Source of the DNA: Paenibacillus phytorum
GTDB taxonomy: Bacteria; Bacillota; Bacilli; Paenibacillales; NBRC-103111
Length of the DNA: 64,000 nucleotides
Assembly: GCF_013141715.1 (NCBI RefSeq)
Contig: NZ_WHOA01000237.1
Coordinates: 1 to 64,000 of the forward strand
Reading direction: 5' to 3'
The notes under the pieces are model-generated. The model was not told the origin of the DNA. It did not search any database and worked only from the letters and a program-made list of their open reading frames with translations. Both the position numbers and the translations under genes were made by a program. This document shows, piece by piece, positions 23,967 through 33,189 of this stretch (within the stretch, counting starts at the first letter, position 1; each line of letters begins with the position of its first letter).

Positions 23967-24998
23967 CTAAATCCCCGACAAATAGTTTTTCACAGCCTCG
24001 ACTGCTTCTTTCCTATTTCCAGCCTTGATAACGACTCGGTCTTGTTCATATTGCTTCATCGCATGCTCATAGCGCGGGTCATAGTAATGCAACAGAAGCA
24101 GCCTGACGGCTTTCTCATAGTGCTGTTCCTGAAGATTTGTCTCAATTTCTTTGGCTATTGGGGTATGGATGCGGTCTTTAATATGCTTAAACGCGTGTAA
24201 AATATCCGGCTGATGTTCGAAAGGTTTATAATCCTCAATAATATGCTGAACACGTTCTTCGATGGGCATTTCGATAAAAATCTGCTTGGCGGCTTCTTTT
24301 TTTTGAACGAGAAACTCAGGAAGAACGACTTTGCCTATTCGCTTGCTTTCTCCCTCTATTAAAACGTAAGGCGCTGTTTCAAGCTTCAACAGTTGTCCGA
24401 CGAGTAAGGATTCGAATGTCTTTTGGTTATGAGATTTTAGGCCAATTTCTCCAAAAATGGAGCCTCTATGACCCGCCATCCCTTCAAAATCCAAGACAGG
24501 ATAGCCTTCTTCCAAAAGACTGCGTAAAATAGCTGTTTTCCCCGTTCCCGTGTTTCCCAGAATAACGTGTGCAGGCGGCTTAAAATCTCCAAGCTGCTCT
24601 AGTGTACTTACAACCCACTTCCGATAAGCCCGAATACCTCCGGTCAAGCGGTAAACCCGAATGCCCATCAACGACAAAACAGTTGCTGTTGTTTTACTTC
24701 TCATCCCGCCGCGCCAGCAGAAAACGACCTTCGGTTCCTTGATTTGCTCGAAAGTCTTCACAAAAGCGGGCAGCTTCGCAGAAACGATCTCCAGCCCTCT
24801 ATCCTTAGCTGCTTGCACGCTCACTTGCTTATAGAGGGTACCTATCTCGGCACGCTCTGCATCCTCAAATATGGGAATATTCAAGCTGCCGGGGAATGTG
24901 CCATCTTCAAATTCGGAAGAGGAACGAACGTCGATCGGAATGATCTCTTTTTTATTTTGCAGGGTTAGTAATTCTTCGATGGTGATATCTTGAAACAA
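23967..24998 (-). CDS. selU: tRNA 2-selenouridine synthase
   Basis: SelU/MnmH replaces sulfur of 2-thiouridine with selenium at the tRNA wobble base using selenophosphate. The N-terminal rhodanese domain has the active-site VVFC94WRGGMRS. A P-loop domain follows with GNTGTGKT (148-155). The length of 343 residues is normal. The TTG start (24998) has AGGAG ten bases upstream, overlapping the selD stop, so translation is coupled to selD, whose product is its substrate supplier. Confidence 0.94.
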   Translation of the reverse strand: MFQDITIEELLTLQNKKEIIPIDVRSSSEFEDGTFPGSLNIPIFEDAERAEIGTLYKQVSVQAAKDRGLEIVSAKLPAFVKTFEQIKEPKVVFCWRGGMRSKTTATVLSLMGIRVYRLTGGIRAYRKWVVSTLEQLGDFKPPAHVILGNTGTGKTAILRSLLEEGYPVLDFEGMAGHRGSIFGEIGLKSHNQKTFESLLVGQLLKLETAPYVLIEGESKRIGKVVLPEFLVQKKEAAKQIFIEMPIEERVQHIIEDYKPFEHQPDILHAFKHIKDRIHTPIAKEIETNLQEQHYEKAVRLLLLHYYDPRYEHAMKQYEQDRVVIKAGNRKEAVEAVKNYLSGI

Positions 24999-25013
24999 TG
25001 GATTTTCGCTCCT

Positions 25014-26063
25014 TTAAAGTACAACAATACGTCCAGGATGTTCTGCGGTGATTTCACCAATTAAGCTCGCTTCTACACCTGCATCCTTCAGTTTGCGAAG
25101 CAATTCATCAGCCTGCTCTCCATCGACAGAGATGAGGAGACCACCTGAGGTGACCGCGTCGCATAAAATCCATTGACTAATTTGATCCAACGATTCAGCA
25201 AATGTGATCGATTCTTGTACGTGAGCGAAGTTGTTCTTGGTACCCCCAGGAACGAATCCCTCTTCGGCCAGCTCTCGCACCCGCGGCAATACAGGTACAT
25301 CTTGCGCAGTTATGCGAATACCCACGCCGCTGCCTTTGGCCATTTCCAGAGAATGCCCCATTAAACCAAAGCCCGTCACATCTGTGCAGGCATGAACGTT
25401 ATAAGGCTCCATCGTTTCTGCCGCGGTCTTATTCAGCGTTGCCATCACCTGCGTAACTCGCTGAATTTCTTCTTCATTCAATCGATCCTTTTTGATCGAG
25501 GTTGTCAGAATACCTACACCAATCGGCTTTGTTAAGATCAATTTATCTCCAGGCTTAGCTCCTGCATTGGTGCGAATTTTCCCTGGGTGCACTAATCCCG
25601 TGACGGCGAGTCCAAACTTCGGCTCGTTATCATCAATGGAATGACCACCTACTAGTGTAATTCCTGCTTCCTGCATTTTATCTCCAGCGCCACGCAAAAT
25701 ATCGGCAAGCACTTGCTTGGGAAGCGTTTTAATCGGAAAAGCAACAATGTTTAATGCCGTTAATGGCTTACCGCCCATCGCATAAATATCACTGATGGCA
25801 TTCGCCGCAGCTACTTGTCCGAATGAATAGGGATCGTCAACGATCGGAGTGAAGAAATCTACAGTTTGAACGAGCGCAAGCTCTTCAGTTAATTTATAAA
25901 CCCCTGCATCATCGCTAGTATCTATCCCAACGAGAAGATTGGGGTTGGCAACTGTAGGCGGCAAAGATTTTATCACTTGAGAAAGATCTCCCGGACCGAT
26001 TTTGCATCCGCATCCACCTTTCGTGGAGTAAGAGGTTAGTTTGATTTTATCCCCTGTTGTCAT
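25014..26063 (-). CDS. selD: Selenophosphate synthetase SelD
   Basis: SelD makes selenophosphate from selenide and ATP. The glycine-rich N-terminus KGGCGCKIGPGDL holds the catalytic pair Cys18 and Lys21; the residue is Cys, not selenocysteine. VGIDTSDDAGVY, VDFFTPIVDDP and GGHSIDDNEPKFG are typical. It is 349 residues, complete and followed by selU. No selA, selB or selC is seen nearby, so selenium here may serve tRNA only. Confidence 0.95.
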   Translation of the reverse strand: MTTGDKIKLTSYSTKGGCGCKIGPGDLSQVIKSLPPTVANPNLLVGIDTSDDAGVYKLTEELALVQTVDFFTPIVDDPYSFGQVAAANAISDIYAMGGKPLTALNIVAFPIKTLPKQVLADILRGAGDKMQEAGITLVGGHSIDDNEPKFGLAVTGLVHPGKIRTNAGAKPGDKLILTKPIGVGILTTSIKKDRLNEEEIQRVTQVMATLNKTAAETMEPYNVHACTDVTGFGLMGHSLEMAKGSGVGIRITAQDVPVLPRVRELAEEGFVPGGTKNNFAHVQESITFAESLDQISQWILCDAVTSGGLLISVDGEQADELLRKLKDAGVEASLIGEITAEHPGRIVVL

Positions 26064-26137
26064 CTGGCATCTATCCCTTCATCATTTTCATGCTATGTAT
26101 GTATTCCATGATAACCGATTTGACGCCAATCATAAAA

Positions 26138-26193
26138 TAAAACGAACATCTCTTATCTGTGAGCTGAATCACAGAGCAGAAATGTTCGTTTTT
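26138..26193. terminator. Terminator after the ring-cleaving dioxygenase gene
   Basis: AAACGAACAT...ATGTTCGTTTTT with an inner TCTGTG/CACAGA stem, directly after the minus-strand stop codon; also faces the selD promoter region. Confidence 0.8.
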
Positions 26194-26198
26194 GGTCA

Positions 26199-27167
26199 TC
26201 AACGTTTCGTATGCAGCGACTTCAAGTTTGCTTCAATGGAAACACGTTGGTTCTCTAAGAATGGTGGAAGGGAAAGAGATTCGCCCAACGTCTCAAGGGG
26301 TTCATCCATAGCAAAGCCAGGACCATCGGTGGCTAGTTCAAAGAGAATGCCATTCGGCTCGCGGAAGTACAAAGAACGGAAGTAAAATCGTTCTACAAAG
26401 CCTGAGTTAGGTAATCCAGCTTGGTTAAGGATCTCAGCCCAAGCCAGCAGTTCTTCCTTGTCTTCAATACGGAAAGCAACGTGATGAACGCCGCCGCTGC
26501 CTTGACTTGTAACCGGCAGATCGCTGCGTGGCTCGACTTGCACTTCGGCCCCTGACCCACCTTCGCCTACTTGCAAGACAATGATATCTTCTTGTCCTTT
26601 AGTAAGTGCGGGAATGCGTTCTTTCTCAGTGAAGCCTAGTATGCGAAGTGCTTCCAATGTGAATTCCGGCTTCTGTACGGTCAGCAGCACTGGGCCTAGT
26701 CCGGTAATACCGTATGAGACAGGAACCGGGCTTTTTTCCCACGGCTTTCCGGCCTTAACACCTGTATTATTTTCATCGGAAACGATGGCTAGCTGCTGAC
26801 CTTCCGGGTCCTCGAAAAAAATGACTTTGCGTCCCGCAAAATCCTCCACAGGGGAGTACTTTACACCATGTTCCTTGAATCGGTCTACCCAATATGAAAG
26901 CGCATCGTCATTCGCTACACGAAGGGATGTACCTGAAATACTGCCTACTCCTAAAACATTAGGCCCAACTCCCGGAAAATCAAAGAAGGTGAGTTCTGTT
27001 CCAGGATTCCCCTTTTCATCCCCATAAAATAAATGATATGCCGTTGTATCATCTTGATTGACTGTTTTCTTGACAAGCCGCATGCCAAGCACCTCGGTGT
27101 AGAACTGGAAATTCGCTGCTGCATCCCCTGTTATCGCGGTTACATGATGAATACCTTTGACGTTCAA
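26199..27167 (-). CDS. Ring-cleaving dioxygenase-type glyoxalase-fold protein
   Basis: A 322-residue protein with two vicinal-oxygen-chelate modules. GIHHVTAITGDAAANFQFYTEVLGMRLVKKTVNQDD opens module 1; GGVHHVAFRIEDKEELLAWAEIL opens module 2; candidate metal ligands are His in HHVAFR and Glu in ILFELATD. It matches the MhqA/MhqO/YkcA group that detoxifies quinones and hydroquinones in Bacillus. The TTG start follows GAGAGGACGGATAGAT. Substrate is not determined. Confidence 0.88.
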   Translation of the reverse strand: MNVKGIHHVTAITGDAAANFQFYTEVLGMRLVKKTVNQDDTTAYHLFYGDEKGNPGTELTFFDFPGVGPNVLGVGSISGTSLRVANDDALSYWVDRFKEHGVKYSPVEDFAGRKVIFFEDPEGQQLAIVSDENNTGVKAGKPWEKSPVPVSYGITGLGPVLLTVQKPEFTLEALRILGFTEKERIPALTKGQEDIIVLQVGEGGSGAEVQVEPRSDLPVTSQGSGGVHHVAFRIEDKEELLAWAEILNQAGLPNSGFVERFYFRSLYFREPNGILFELATDGPGFAMDEPLETLGESLSLPPFLENQRVSIEANLKSLHTKR

Positions 27168-27249
27168 ATCTATCCGTCCTCTCTACAAATGCTCAGACCT
27201 CTGATCAAACACAACAAGTAGTCTAACCTTAACCTATTCGTAATATGAA

Positions 27250-27972
27250 CTACGAAGTTCCCAGTATCTTCTTACCGCGCGGCTGCAAACCATTTGGATC
27301 CGGTTCTAACGTAACGCCAAAGGAGTCAATTTGGAAATCCTTCACCTTCACAGGGATACTGTATGTCAGCACACCAGTACCCTTCTCGTCTACACGGAGC
27401 GTCCCGCAATTGTATCGCTTCCCGCCTCGGTTATACCACACCTGGTAGGCCCAATCCCCTTTGGTTTCCTTGAGACCTTGCAGATTAATGACCACATTGT
27501 GGATATCGCCATTTTGCAGCACATAAGCTGTGCCAGAGGCAGTTGGCATTGTACTTTCAACGGATTTCAATTGGAACGTATGCACGATTTCCGCAGGTTG
27601 ACTTAAAGAAGGGTTGGCTGAAAAGTTTTTTGGTTGTTGATTGTTCCACCATACACCTACAACGAGGCCTAAGATAATCGCAGCAGCTCCGCCATATACC
27701 CATTTATACGAACGTTTCTTCTTTTTCTTGATTGCCTTCAGTTGGGTCGGGATAATAGACTGCATAACCTGTTGCTTCAAATCCGAAGGGACTTCTACTT
27801 CCTCCATCTCAAAAGGAAGTGCCTGCCAGACCTCCTGCAGCTCGCTTAATTCTTCCCGGCATGTGACACAAGTTCGCAGATGCCGTTCGAAAGCAGCGCG
27901 TTCCCACTCCGTGCAATCACCTGTCAAATAATTGACAAGATAACTGCATTCCACAGTCTCCTGTTCTTTCAT
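27250..27972 (-). CDS. RskA-like anti-sigma factor
   Basis: A 240-residue membrane protein. An N-terminal zinc anti-sigma domain has the HX3CX2C motif (RHLRTCVTCREEL, about 25-37); a single membrane helix (YGGAAAIILGLVVGVWW, about 93-109) separates it from an extracellular RskA-type C-terminal domain (GDWAYQVWYNRGG). It starts four bases after the sigma factor stop and should sequester that factor at the membrane until a signal outside releases it. Confidence 0.9.
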   Translation of the reverse strand: MKEQETVECSYLVNYLTGDCTEWERAAFERHLRTCVTCREELSELQEVWQALPFEMEEVEVPSDLKQQVMQSIIPTQLKAIKKKKKRSYKWVYGGAAAIILGLVVGVWWNNQQPKNFSANPSLSQPAEIVHTFQLKSVESTMPTASGTAYVLQNGDIHNVVINLQGLKETKGDWAYQVWYNRGGKRYNCGTLRVDEKGTGVLTYSIPVKVKDFQIDSFGVTLEPDPNGLQPRGKKILGTS

Positions 27973-27976
27973 TACG

Positions 27977-28543
27977 TCATCCCTCCCTCAGTGATGTCAG
28001 ATGCTTCCGAAGTATTTTCAAACCTTGATGCAAACGACTTTTTATCGTACCGAGCGGCTCATTCGTTTGAGTCGCAATTTCGCTTAGAGAATAGCCCTGC
28101 CAGTACATCATGTCGATCAATTGAATTTGGCTATCCGACAAATGCACATAAGCCTCTTGAATTTGCTCTCCAATCCACTTACGTGACATAACCGATTCTG
28201 GATCAGGATCGCTTGAAATGAGCGTATGTTCCCACTCTCTGGGCTCAAATTGGATCACTTGATCGAGTCTGCGCTTCTTGCGCAAGCAATCGATGGTGAT
28301 ATTACGGGTAACCGTGATCACCCAATTGACGAATGCACCTTTGCTTGCGTCAAAGCCCTTTTCTGTGGTCCAAAGACGTGTGAAAACAAGCTGGACAATT
28401 TCTCTGGCCGCTTGCTCTTCCTTCATGGATTTCAGCGCAAATGAATACACCAGCTTCGCATAGCGATCGTAAAGCTCTTCTAAGGCAGGATGGTGCTTAG
28501 CCATCACTAGCTTCATGAGCTCACCATCTGTTCGATTTCGCAT
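27977..28543 (-). CDS. ECF sigma factor (SigK/RskA-linked type)
   Basis: A 188-residue sigma-70 family ECF factor. Region 2 includes ALEELYDRYAKLVYSFAL and FVNWVITVTRNITIDCLRKKRR; region 4 includes DMMYWQGYSLSEIATQTNEPLGTIKSRLHQGLKILR. The ATG at 28543 has GGGGTG nine bases upstream; a GTG at 28555 lacks a site. With the following anti-sigma gene it forms a pair, and the divergent-function secreted protein gene upstream on the same strand is a plausible target. Confidence 0.92.
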   Translation of the reverse strand: MRNRTDGELMKLVMAKHHPALEELYDRYAKLVYSFALKSMKEEQAAREIVQLVFTRLWTTEKGFDASKGAFVNWVITVTRNITIDCLRKKRRLDQVIQFEPREWEHTLISSDPDPESVMSRKWIGEQIQEAYVHLSDSQIQLIDMMYWQGYSLSEIATQTNEPLGTIKSRLHQGLKILRKHLTSLREG

Positions 28544-28628
28544 AATTCGGTACACCCCGAGTCGAAATGAAGTTTATTATCTTTCTACCTTATCGCCAGC
28601 TAGACTTCTTGGCAATAGCTTTATAGAA

Positions 28629-28674
28629 AAATAGCGCCCCAACGTCGCTGAATCTGCCAGCATGTTGGAGCGCA
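28629..28674 (-). terminator. Terminator after the PF03640-repeat protein gene
   Basis: On the minus strand GCGCTCCAAC pairs with GTTGGGGCGC, with an inner GCTG/CAGC stem, then TATTTTT. Confidence 0.8.
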
Positions 28675-28700
28675 ATAAACCTACAGGGTCGACTAGGAAG

Positions 28701-30383
28701 TTATCTTGCTGTGGTTTGAGCTGGATCGAGGACGAACCAGACTTTTCCTACATTTTGTCCAGTCGTATCGCCAGGGTTGTGATCTTTGATCCAGTAGTAA
28801 AGCGGCCAGCCTTTATACGTGCTTTGTTTCGTGCCATCGTTTCGAGTAAGAGTACCGAAATCACTGCTAGTTAGATCCGTGGAAACCGTAAGGTTCGCAT
28901 CATAGAAGATCGGCCAGTTAACCAAACATTGGCCTACACAAGAGTTAGGGTCCGCTTTATCTTTTGTGAACAAGTACAAAGCCATGCCGTTCTGATCCAC
29001 CAAATACGTGCCAAGAGCGTCGGATTTACTTGTTTTTACAGATGTATTCGCCGCCTTGGTGCCACTGAATTTCGCAGGGTCAATCACGTACCAGACTTTA
29101 CCAACATCCTGACCTAACGTGTCGCCCATTTTCTTATCATCTACCCAATAGTACAGAGGGAAACCTTTGTACGTTGTTTGCATTTTGCCATCTGCACGAA
29201 TGAGAGTGCCGAAATCTGCTGAATTAACTTCTGTTGGAGGTGCAATATTCGGTGCGTAGAATAATGGCCATTTCTCCAAGCATTTGCCGGAGCAATTGCT
29301 GACGCCCTTCGTATCTTTATCATAGTAGTAAAGTGCCATGCCGTTTGCATCTGTCAAATAATTGCCTAGATCGGTTTTGGTACCTAGCGCCACCCCGCCG
29401 TTCGAGGGTTTAATAACGAACCAGACCTTACCAACGTTATCTCCTGTGGTATCTCCAGCTTTTTGATCTTTAACGAAGTAGTATAATGGCCAGCCCTTAT
29501 AGGTGAGTTGTTCTTTGCCGTCAGCACGCACGAACACTTTGAAATCCGCTGCGCTAAACTCTGCAGGAACCGTGAAATTATTGCCGTTAAAGATCGGCCA
29601 GTTGGTCAAACATTGACCCACACAGGAATTAACATCTGCTGCATCCTTGGTAAAATAGTAAAGCGTCATTCCTTTGGAGTCCGTTAGATAACTACCCAAC
29701 GTATCGCTTTGCTTCAAGCTGAGTTCTGCGTTCGCGAGCACTTCTAGCTTAGCCGCACTGATTTTACCTTTATCCGTCAAATCAGCACCTAGCGTTTTCG
29801 CAGTTCCTTTGATTGGCACCTTCAGAGCTTCGATGGTTGCTGTAGCGATATGTAAGTTTTTGAACTGCTTCACATTAGCAATTTTCGATAAGCCATTTTT
29901 ACCGGCAAAAGTAAATACGTTCGCGTACTCGAAATCCGTGCCTTGTGTGTAGCCTAGCGATTCCAACAGAACCTTATAATACTGCTGCGCTGTAATTCCT
30001 GCGAGCGGTTCGAATTTATCATCGCCGGTTCCCTGCCAGCCTAAATCAGGATGTGCTTTCAAATAACCTAGGATCGCTTGGTTCTCTTTAGAAACGCCGC
30101 TAGCATCCTTAAAGCTAGTTGTTCCGGTGAAAGCTAACGCTTCGGCTTCCAATCCTTTTAATCTTAGGGACATCACCGCGGCTTGCAGCCTTATAGTTGG
30201 CTTGTTTAAGTATTCAGCCGTCAGCCCGTTGCCCTCTCCTTGGAGGATACCAATATCCCCTGCTATATCCGTTTCGGATTTGACCTTCAGAGGCTCAGCC
30301 GCAACAGCTGATAGAGCCGTCACTCCCGCCATAAGACCTAGTAATACTAGGGAAGATACTAATACTTTTTTAAAATTACCCAT
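28701..30383 (-). CDS. Secreted protein with three PF03640-type repeats
   Basis: A 560-residue exported protein. The start at 30383 follows AAGGAGGAG; a signal peptide covers residues about 5-29 (VLVSSLVLLGLMAGVTALSAVAA). A fasciclin-free N-terminal region to about 225 contains helical repeats. Three modules of about 110 residues follow, each with a LGxYLTDxxGMxLYYFxKD half, an S/NCxGxCLxxWP Cys pair, and a TYKGxPLYYWxxDxxxGDTxGxxVGKVW half. These are the secreted-repeat-of-unknown-function (PF03640) type often found with SigK/RskA systems. Function is unknown; the Cys pairs suggest redox or cofactor binding, as inference. Confidence 0.85.
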   Translation of the reverse strand: MGNFKKVLVSSLVLLGLMAGVTALSAVAAEPLKVKSETDIAGDIGILQGEGNGLTAEYLNKPTIRLQAAVMSLRLKGLEAEALAFTGTTSFKDASGVSKENQAILGYLKAHPDLGWQGTGDDKFEPLAGITAQQYYKVLLESLGYTQGTDFEYANVFTFAGKNGLSKIANVKQFKNLHIATATIEALKVPIKGTAKTLGADLTDKGKISAAKLEVLANAELSLKQSDTLGSYLTDSKGMTLYYFTKDAADVNSCVGQCLTNWPIFNGNNFTVPAEFSAADFKVFVRADGKEQLTYKGWPLYYFVKDQKAGDTTGDNVGKVWFVIKPSNGGVALGTKTDLGNYLTDANGMALYYYDKDTKGVSNCSGKCLEKWPLFYAPNIAPPTEVNSADFGTLIRADGKMQTTYKGFPLYYWVDDKKMGDTLGQDVGKVWYVIDPAKFSGTKAANTSVKTSKSDALGTYLVDQNGMALYLFTKDKADPNSCVGQCLVNWPIFYDANLTVSTDLTSSDFGTLTRNDGTKQSTYKGWPLYYWIKDHNPGDTTGQNVGKVWFVLDPAQTTAR

Positions 30384-30479
30384 GCTCGAATACTCCTCCT
30401 TAAATTTTCTATCTAAGGTAACGATGCGGAGCTGCAAGCGGTTTTATCATTTGTGATAAGCTGGACAATTTTTATTTTT

Positions 30480-31330
30480 TAGCAACTATACGCTATGGTG
30501 AAAGCTCGAAAATCGGCTTCTCAACCTTCAAACGCCTACCTCACCATGATTCTCGCTGCGTTTAGGCGCGTTTACGGAGCTTATTTCAGTCACTCCTCAG
30601 CGAAAGCGCGTTTTCAGAGCTTATTCATAGTGACTCCTCAGCGAAAGCTCGTTTTCCGCGCTTTCGCACCTGCGCCGTACTTCCAGACTTAGCTGAAAGC
30701 GCGGAATTCGACTTCTCAACCTTCAAACCCAACCTCGCAACGGTTCTCGCTGCATTTAATCGCGGTTTCGGAACCTATTCCAGTCACTCCTCTGCGAAAG
30801 CTCTATTTCCGCGCTTATCCACTACGCCACACTTCCCACCTTTTGTTGAGAAGTCCGAAAAGGACTTCTCGAAGCAAAAATGATGCTTGTTAACCACAAA
30901 TGTATGCTGAGAGAGCCGAAATCGACTTCTCATCGTCGGAAAAGTAACAAAGTGTTGCTAAGAAGTCTGAAAAGGACTCCTTGGAGCCAGAAGGATGCTT
31001 GTTAACCGACAAATGAATGCTGAGTGAGCCGAAATGGACTTCTCATCGTCGGAAAAGTAGCAAAGTGTTGCTGAGAAGTCCGAAAAGGACTTCTTGGAGC
31101 CAGAAGGATGCTTGTTAACCGACAAATGAATGCTGAGTGAGCCGAAATGGACTTCTCACCGTCGAAAAAGTACCAAGAGCCGAAAGCTCGAAAATCGACT
31201 TCTCAACCTTCAAGCGCCTACCTAACCATGATTCTCGCTGCGTTTAGGCTCTATTTCCGAGCCTATCTCAGTCACTCCTCGCGGAAAGCTCGATTTCCGC
31301 GCTTTCGCACCTACACCTCACGAGTGCTCG
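30480..31330. repeat. Second intergenic repeat array with about 112-bp period
   Basis: The word AAGTCYGAAAAGGA starts at 30851, 30963 and 31076, and CTTGTTAACC at 30886, 30998 and 31111 (period 112-113). The first unit holds a perfect nine-base stem GAGAAGTCC/GGACTTCTC around GAAAA (30848-30870). A different unit type, anchored by CTTCTCAACCTTCAA at about 30517, 30712 and 31199, flanks the tandem block on both sides and contains CTCGCTGCGTTTAGGC and GCGCTTTCGCACCT. No credible ORF is present. Confidence 0.85.
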
Positions 31331-31364
31331 GCTTCCAAGCTGCTAGGTTTTTCTTTATACGTAC

Positions 31365-31409
31365 AAAAAGCCACCCCAACGTCAAAGGACGAATGGGATG
31401 ACTTTTTTA
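31365..31409 (-). terminator. Terminator after the nitroreductase gene
   Basis: On the minus strand AAAAAGTCATCCC and GGGGTGGCTTTTT form a stem with a T-run, 35 bases past the stop. Confidence 0.65.
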
Positions 31410-31441
31410 TAAGGACGAATTGACGGTTAATCTTACATTTC

Positions 31442-32041
31442 TTATTGGAAAAACTTCACGCGGTCTTCAAGTGGTTGAAACTCTTTATCGCCCGGTGTAA
31501 AGGTCGGTTTACCGAATGGCATTTGGGCAAGCAGCTTCCACTCGCTTGGAAGGTTCCACGTTTGTGCAACTTCCTCGTTGATCAATGGATTGTAGTGCTG
31601 CAGCGATGCGCCAAGACCTTCTTGCTCCAGTGCCGTCCATACTACAAATTGCAGCATGCCTGAGGATTGGTTGGACCAGATCGGGAAATTATCAGCATAG
31701 GCAGCAAATTGCTTTTGCAGATTCTCTACTGTCGTTTCATCTTCAAAGAACAACACAGTTCCATACCCGCTTTTGAAACTATCGATACGTTCCTCTGTTG
31801 GCGCGAAGCTGTCAGCAGGTACGATCTTTCTGAGTGTTTCCTTTGTAATGTTCCACAATTTATCGGATTGCTCGCCGAATAATACAACAACTCTTGCGCT
31901 TTGTGAGTTAAAAGAGGACGGTGTATGTTTCACAGCCTCGTTCACAATTTCTTGGATGCGTTCATTCGAAACGACCACTTCTTTGCTCAGTCCATAGTAC
32001 GTTCGTCTTTCTTTTACTGCTGCTAAAAATGAGTTACTCAT
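31442..32041 (-). CDS. Nitroreductase family protein (Hbn1/Frm2 type)
   Basis: A 199-residue FMN-dependent oxidoreductase-like protein. The N-terminus AVKERRTYYGLSKEVVVS and the segments HTPSSFNSQSARVVVLFG and SNQSSGMLQFVVWTALEQEGLGASLQHYNP match the small nitroreductase subgroup that includes yeast Frm2/Hbn1. GGAGGAGAGATAAAT precedes the ATG. It probably acts on nitro or quinone compounds with NAD(P)H; the substrate is unknown. It is divergent from the LigD-type polymerase gene. Confidence 0.85.
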   Translation of the reverse strand: MSNSFLAAVKERRTYYGLSKEVVVSNERIQEIVNEAVKHTPSSFNSQSARVVVLFGEQSDKLWNITKETLRKIVPADSFAPTEERIDSFKSGYGTVLFFEDETTVENLQKQFAAYADNFPIWSNQSSGMLQFVVWTALEQEGLGASLQHYNPLINEEVAQTWNLPSEWKLLAQMPFGKPTFTPGDKEFQPLEDRVKFFQ

Positions 32042-32275
32042 ATTTATCTCTCCTCCGCTTCTATCCTCTGATAGAATTAAGTTTTATATACAAATAAGAA
32101 TTACCTTCTACTTCATATGTTACTTACTAAATGTTATTTACTTTTATTATTATCATACGAATCCACCTTTTTGTCAAGCATAATTTCATTACCTTTCAAC
32201 AGGTCGTAGAAGTTTGAGATCCCTCCCCACGGGGAATAATCGGATATAAATCCATATCAGGAGGGACGAGTATAC

Positions 32276-33160
32276 ATGGCGGTAACAACCAAAGGAACGC
32301 TGCTTGTGGAAGGGCATGAGCTGACGATTACGAACCCAAACAAGCTTTTATGGCCTGAAGCGGGCATTACCAAGGCCGATTATCTCGCTAAATTAACCGA
32401 GTTGTCTCCTTTCCTGCTGCGCTATTGCCGTAATCGCCACTTAACAACCATTCGTTTCCCTAACGGGTATAATGAAAAGTCCTTTTATCAAAAAAACGCC
32501 CCCGATCCGGTACCTAACTTCGTGAAGCTGGCGCCGCTGGATGGCATCAATTACATCAATCTAGACTCGTTACCCACTCTGATTTGGCTGGGAAATTTGG
32601 CTTGCTTGGAGTTTCATCCTTCCTTCCACCGAATTGGCGAGACGCTGCCAGCAGAATGGGTGATCGATATCGATCCTTCGCTTGAGGAAGAGCCGCGTAT
32701 TATGGAGGCTGCCCACATCATTGGAGAAGTGTTGGATTCCCTGCATATACAGTCGGTTCCCAAAACCTCAGGGGCTACAGGTGTTCAGATCTACATCCCC
32801 ATTCAGCATGGCTACACATTTGAAGAGCTTCGCCGTATCGGTCATTTTATTGGTGCCTTTGTCGTGAAAAAATATCCTAATCTTTTTACCATCGAAAGGT
32901 TCAAGAAAAATCGCGGTGATAAAATCTACGTAGACTACCTACAGCACTGGTATGGAAAAACATTATCTGCTCCTTATACACCACGCGCCAAAAAGGACGC
33001 CTCCGTGTCCACCCCCCTGTTATGGAAAGAGGTTGAGCTGCGTCCAAGTATTCGTGATTTCAACTTACATACGGTGATGAACCGTTTGAGAATGTATGGC
33101 GACCTCATTGAGAAGGTTCCTCCACAAAATTTGAACGCCATCTTAGAGCGTCTTCAATAA
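32276..33160 (+). CDS. LigD-type NHEJ polymerase (POL domain)
   Basis: A 294-residue stand-alone primase-polymerase domain equal to the POL part of LigD. It has LTNPNKLLWPEAGITKADYL-type N-terminal sequence, KNAPDPVPNF, LACLEFHPSFHR and the metal-binding DID at 131-133 (WVIDIDPS). The nucleotide-binding motif reads SGATGVQ, with Gln where studied Pseudomonas LigD has His. It would fill gaps or add nucleotides at ends held by Ku before the separate ligase (16619-17566) seals them. AGGAGGG precedes the ATG. Confidence 0.92.
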   Translation: MAVTTKGTLLVEGHELTITNPNKLLWPEAGITKADYLAKLTELSPFLLRYCRNRHLTTIRFPNGYNEKSFYQKNAPDPVPNFVKLAPLDGINYINLDSLPTLIWLGNLACLEFHPSFHRIGETLPAEWVIDIDPSLEEEPRIMEAAHIIGEVLDSLHIQSVPKTSGATGVQIYIPIQHGYTFEELRRIGHFIGAFVVKKYPNLFTIERFKKNRGDKIYVDYLQHWYGKTLSAPYTPRAKKDASVSTPLLWKEVELRPSIRDFNLHTVMNRLRMYGDLIEKVPPQNLNAILERLQ

Positions 33161-33189
33161 TTTTAGCAGTCTCTCACAGAACTACTCTC

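Noticed and set aside
25014..26063. Selenocysteine-containing SelD
   Set aside because: The active-site codon is Cys and there is no in-frame TGA.
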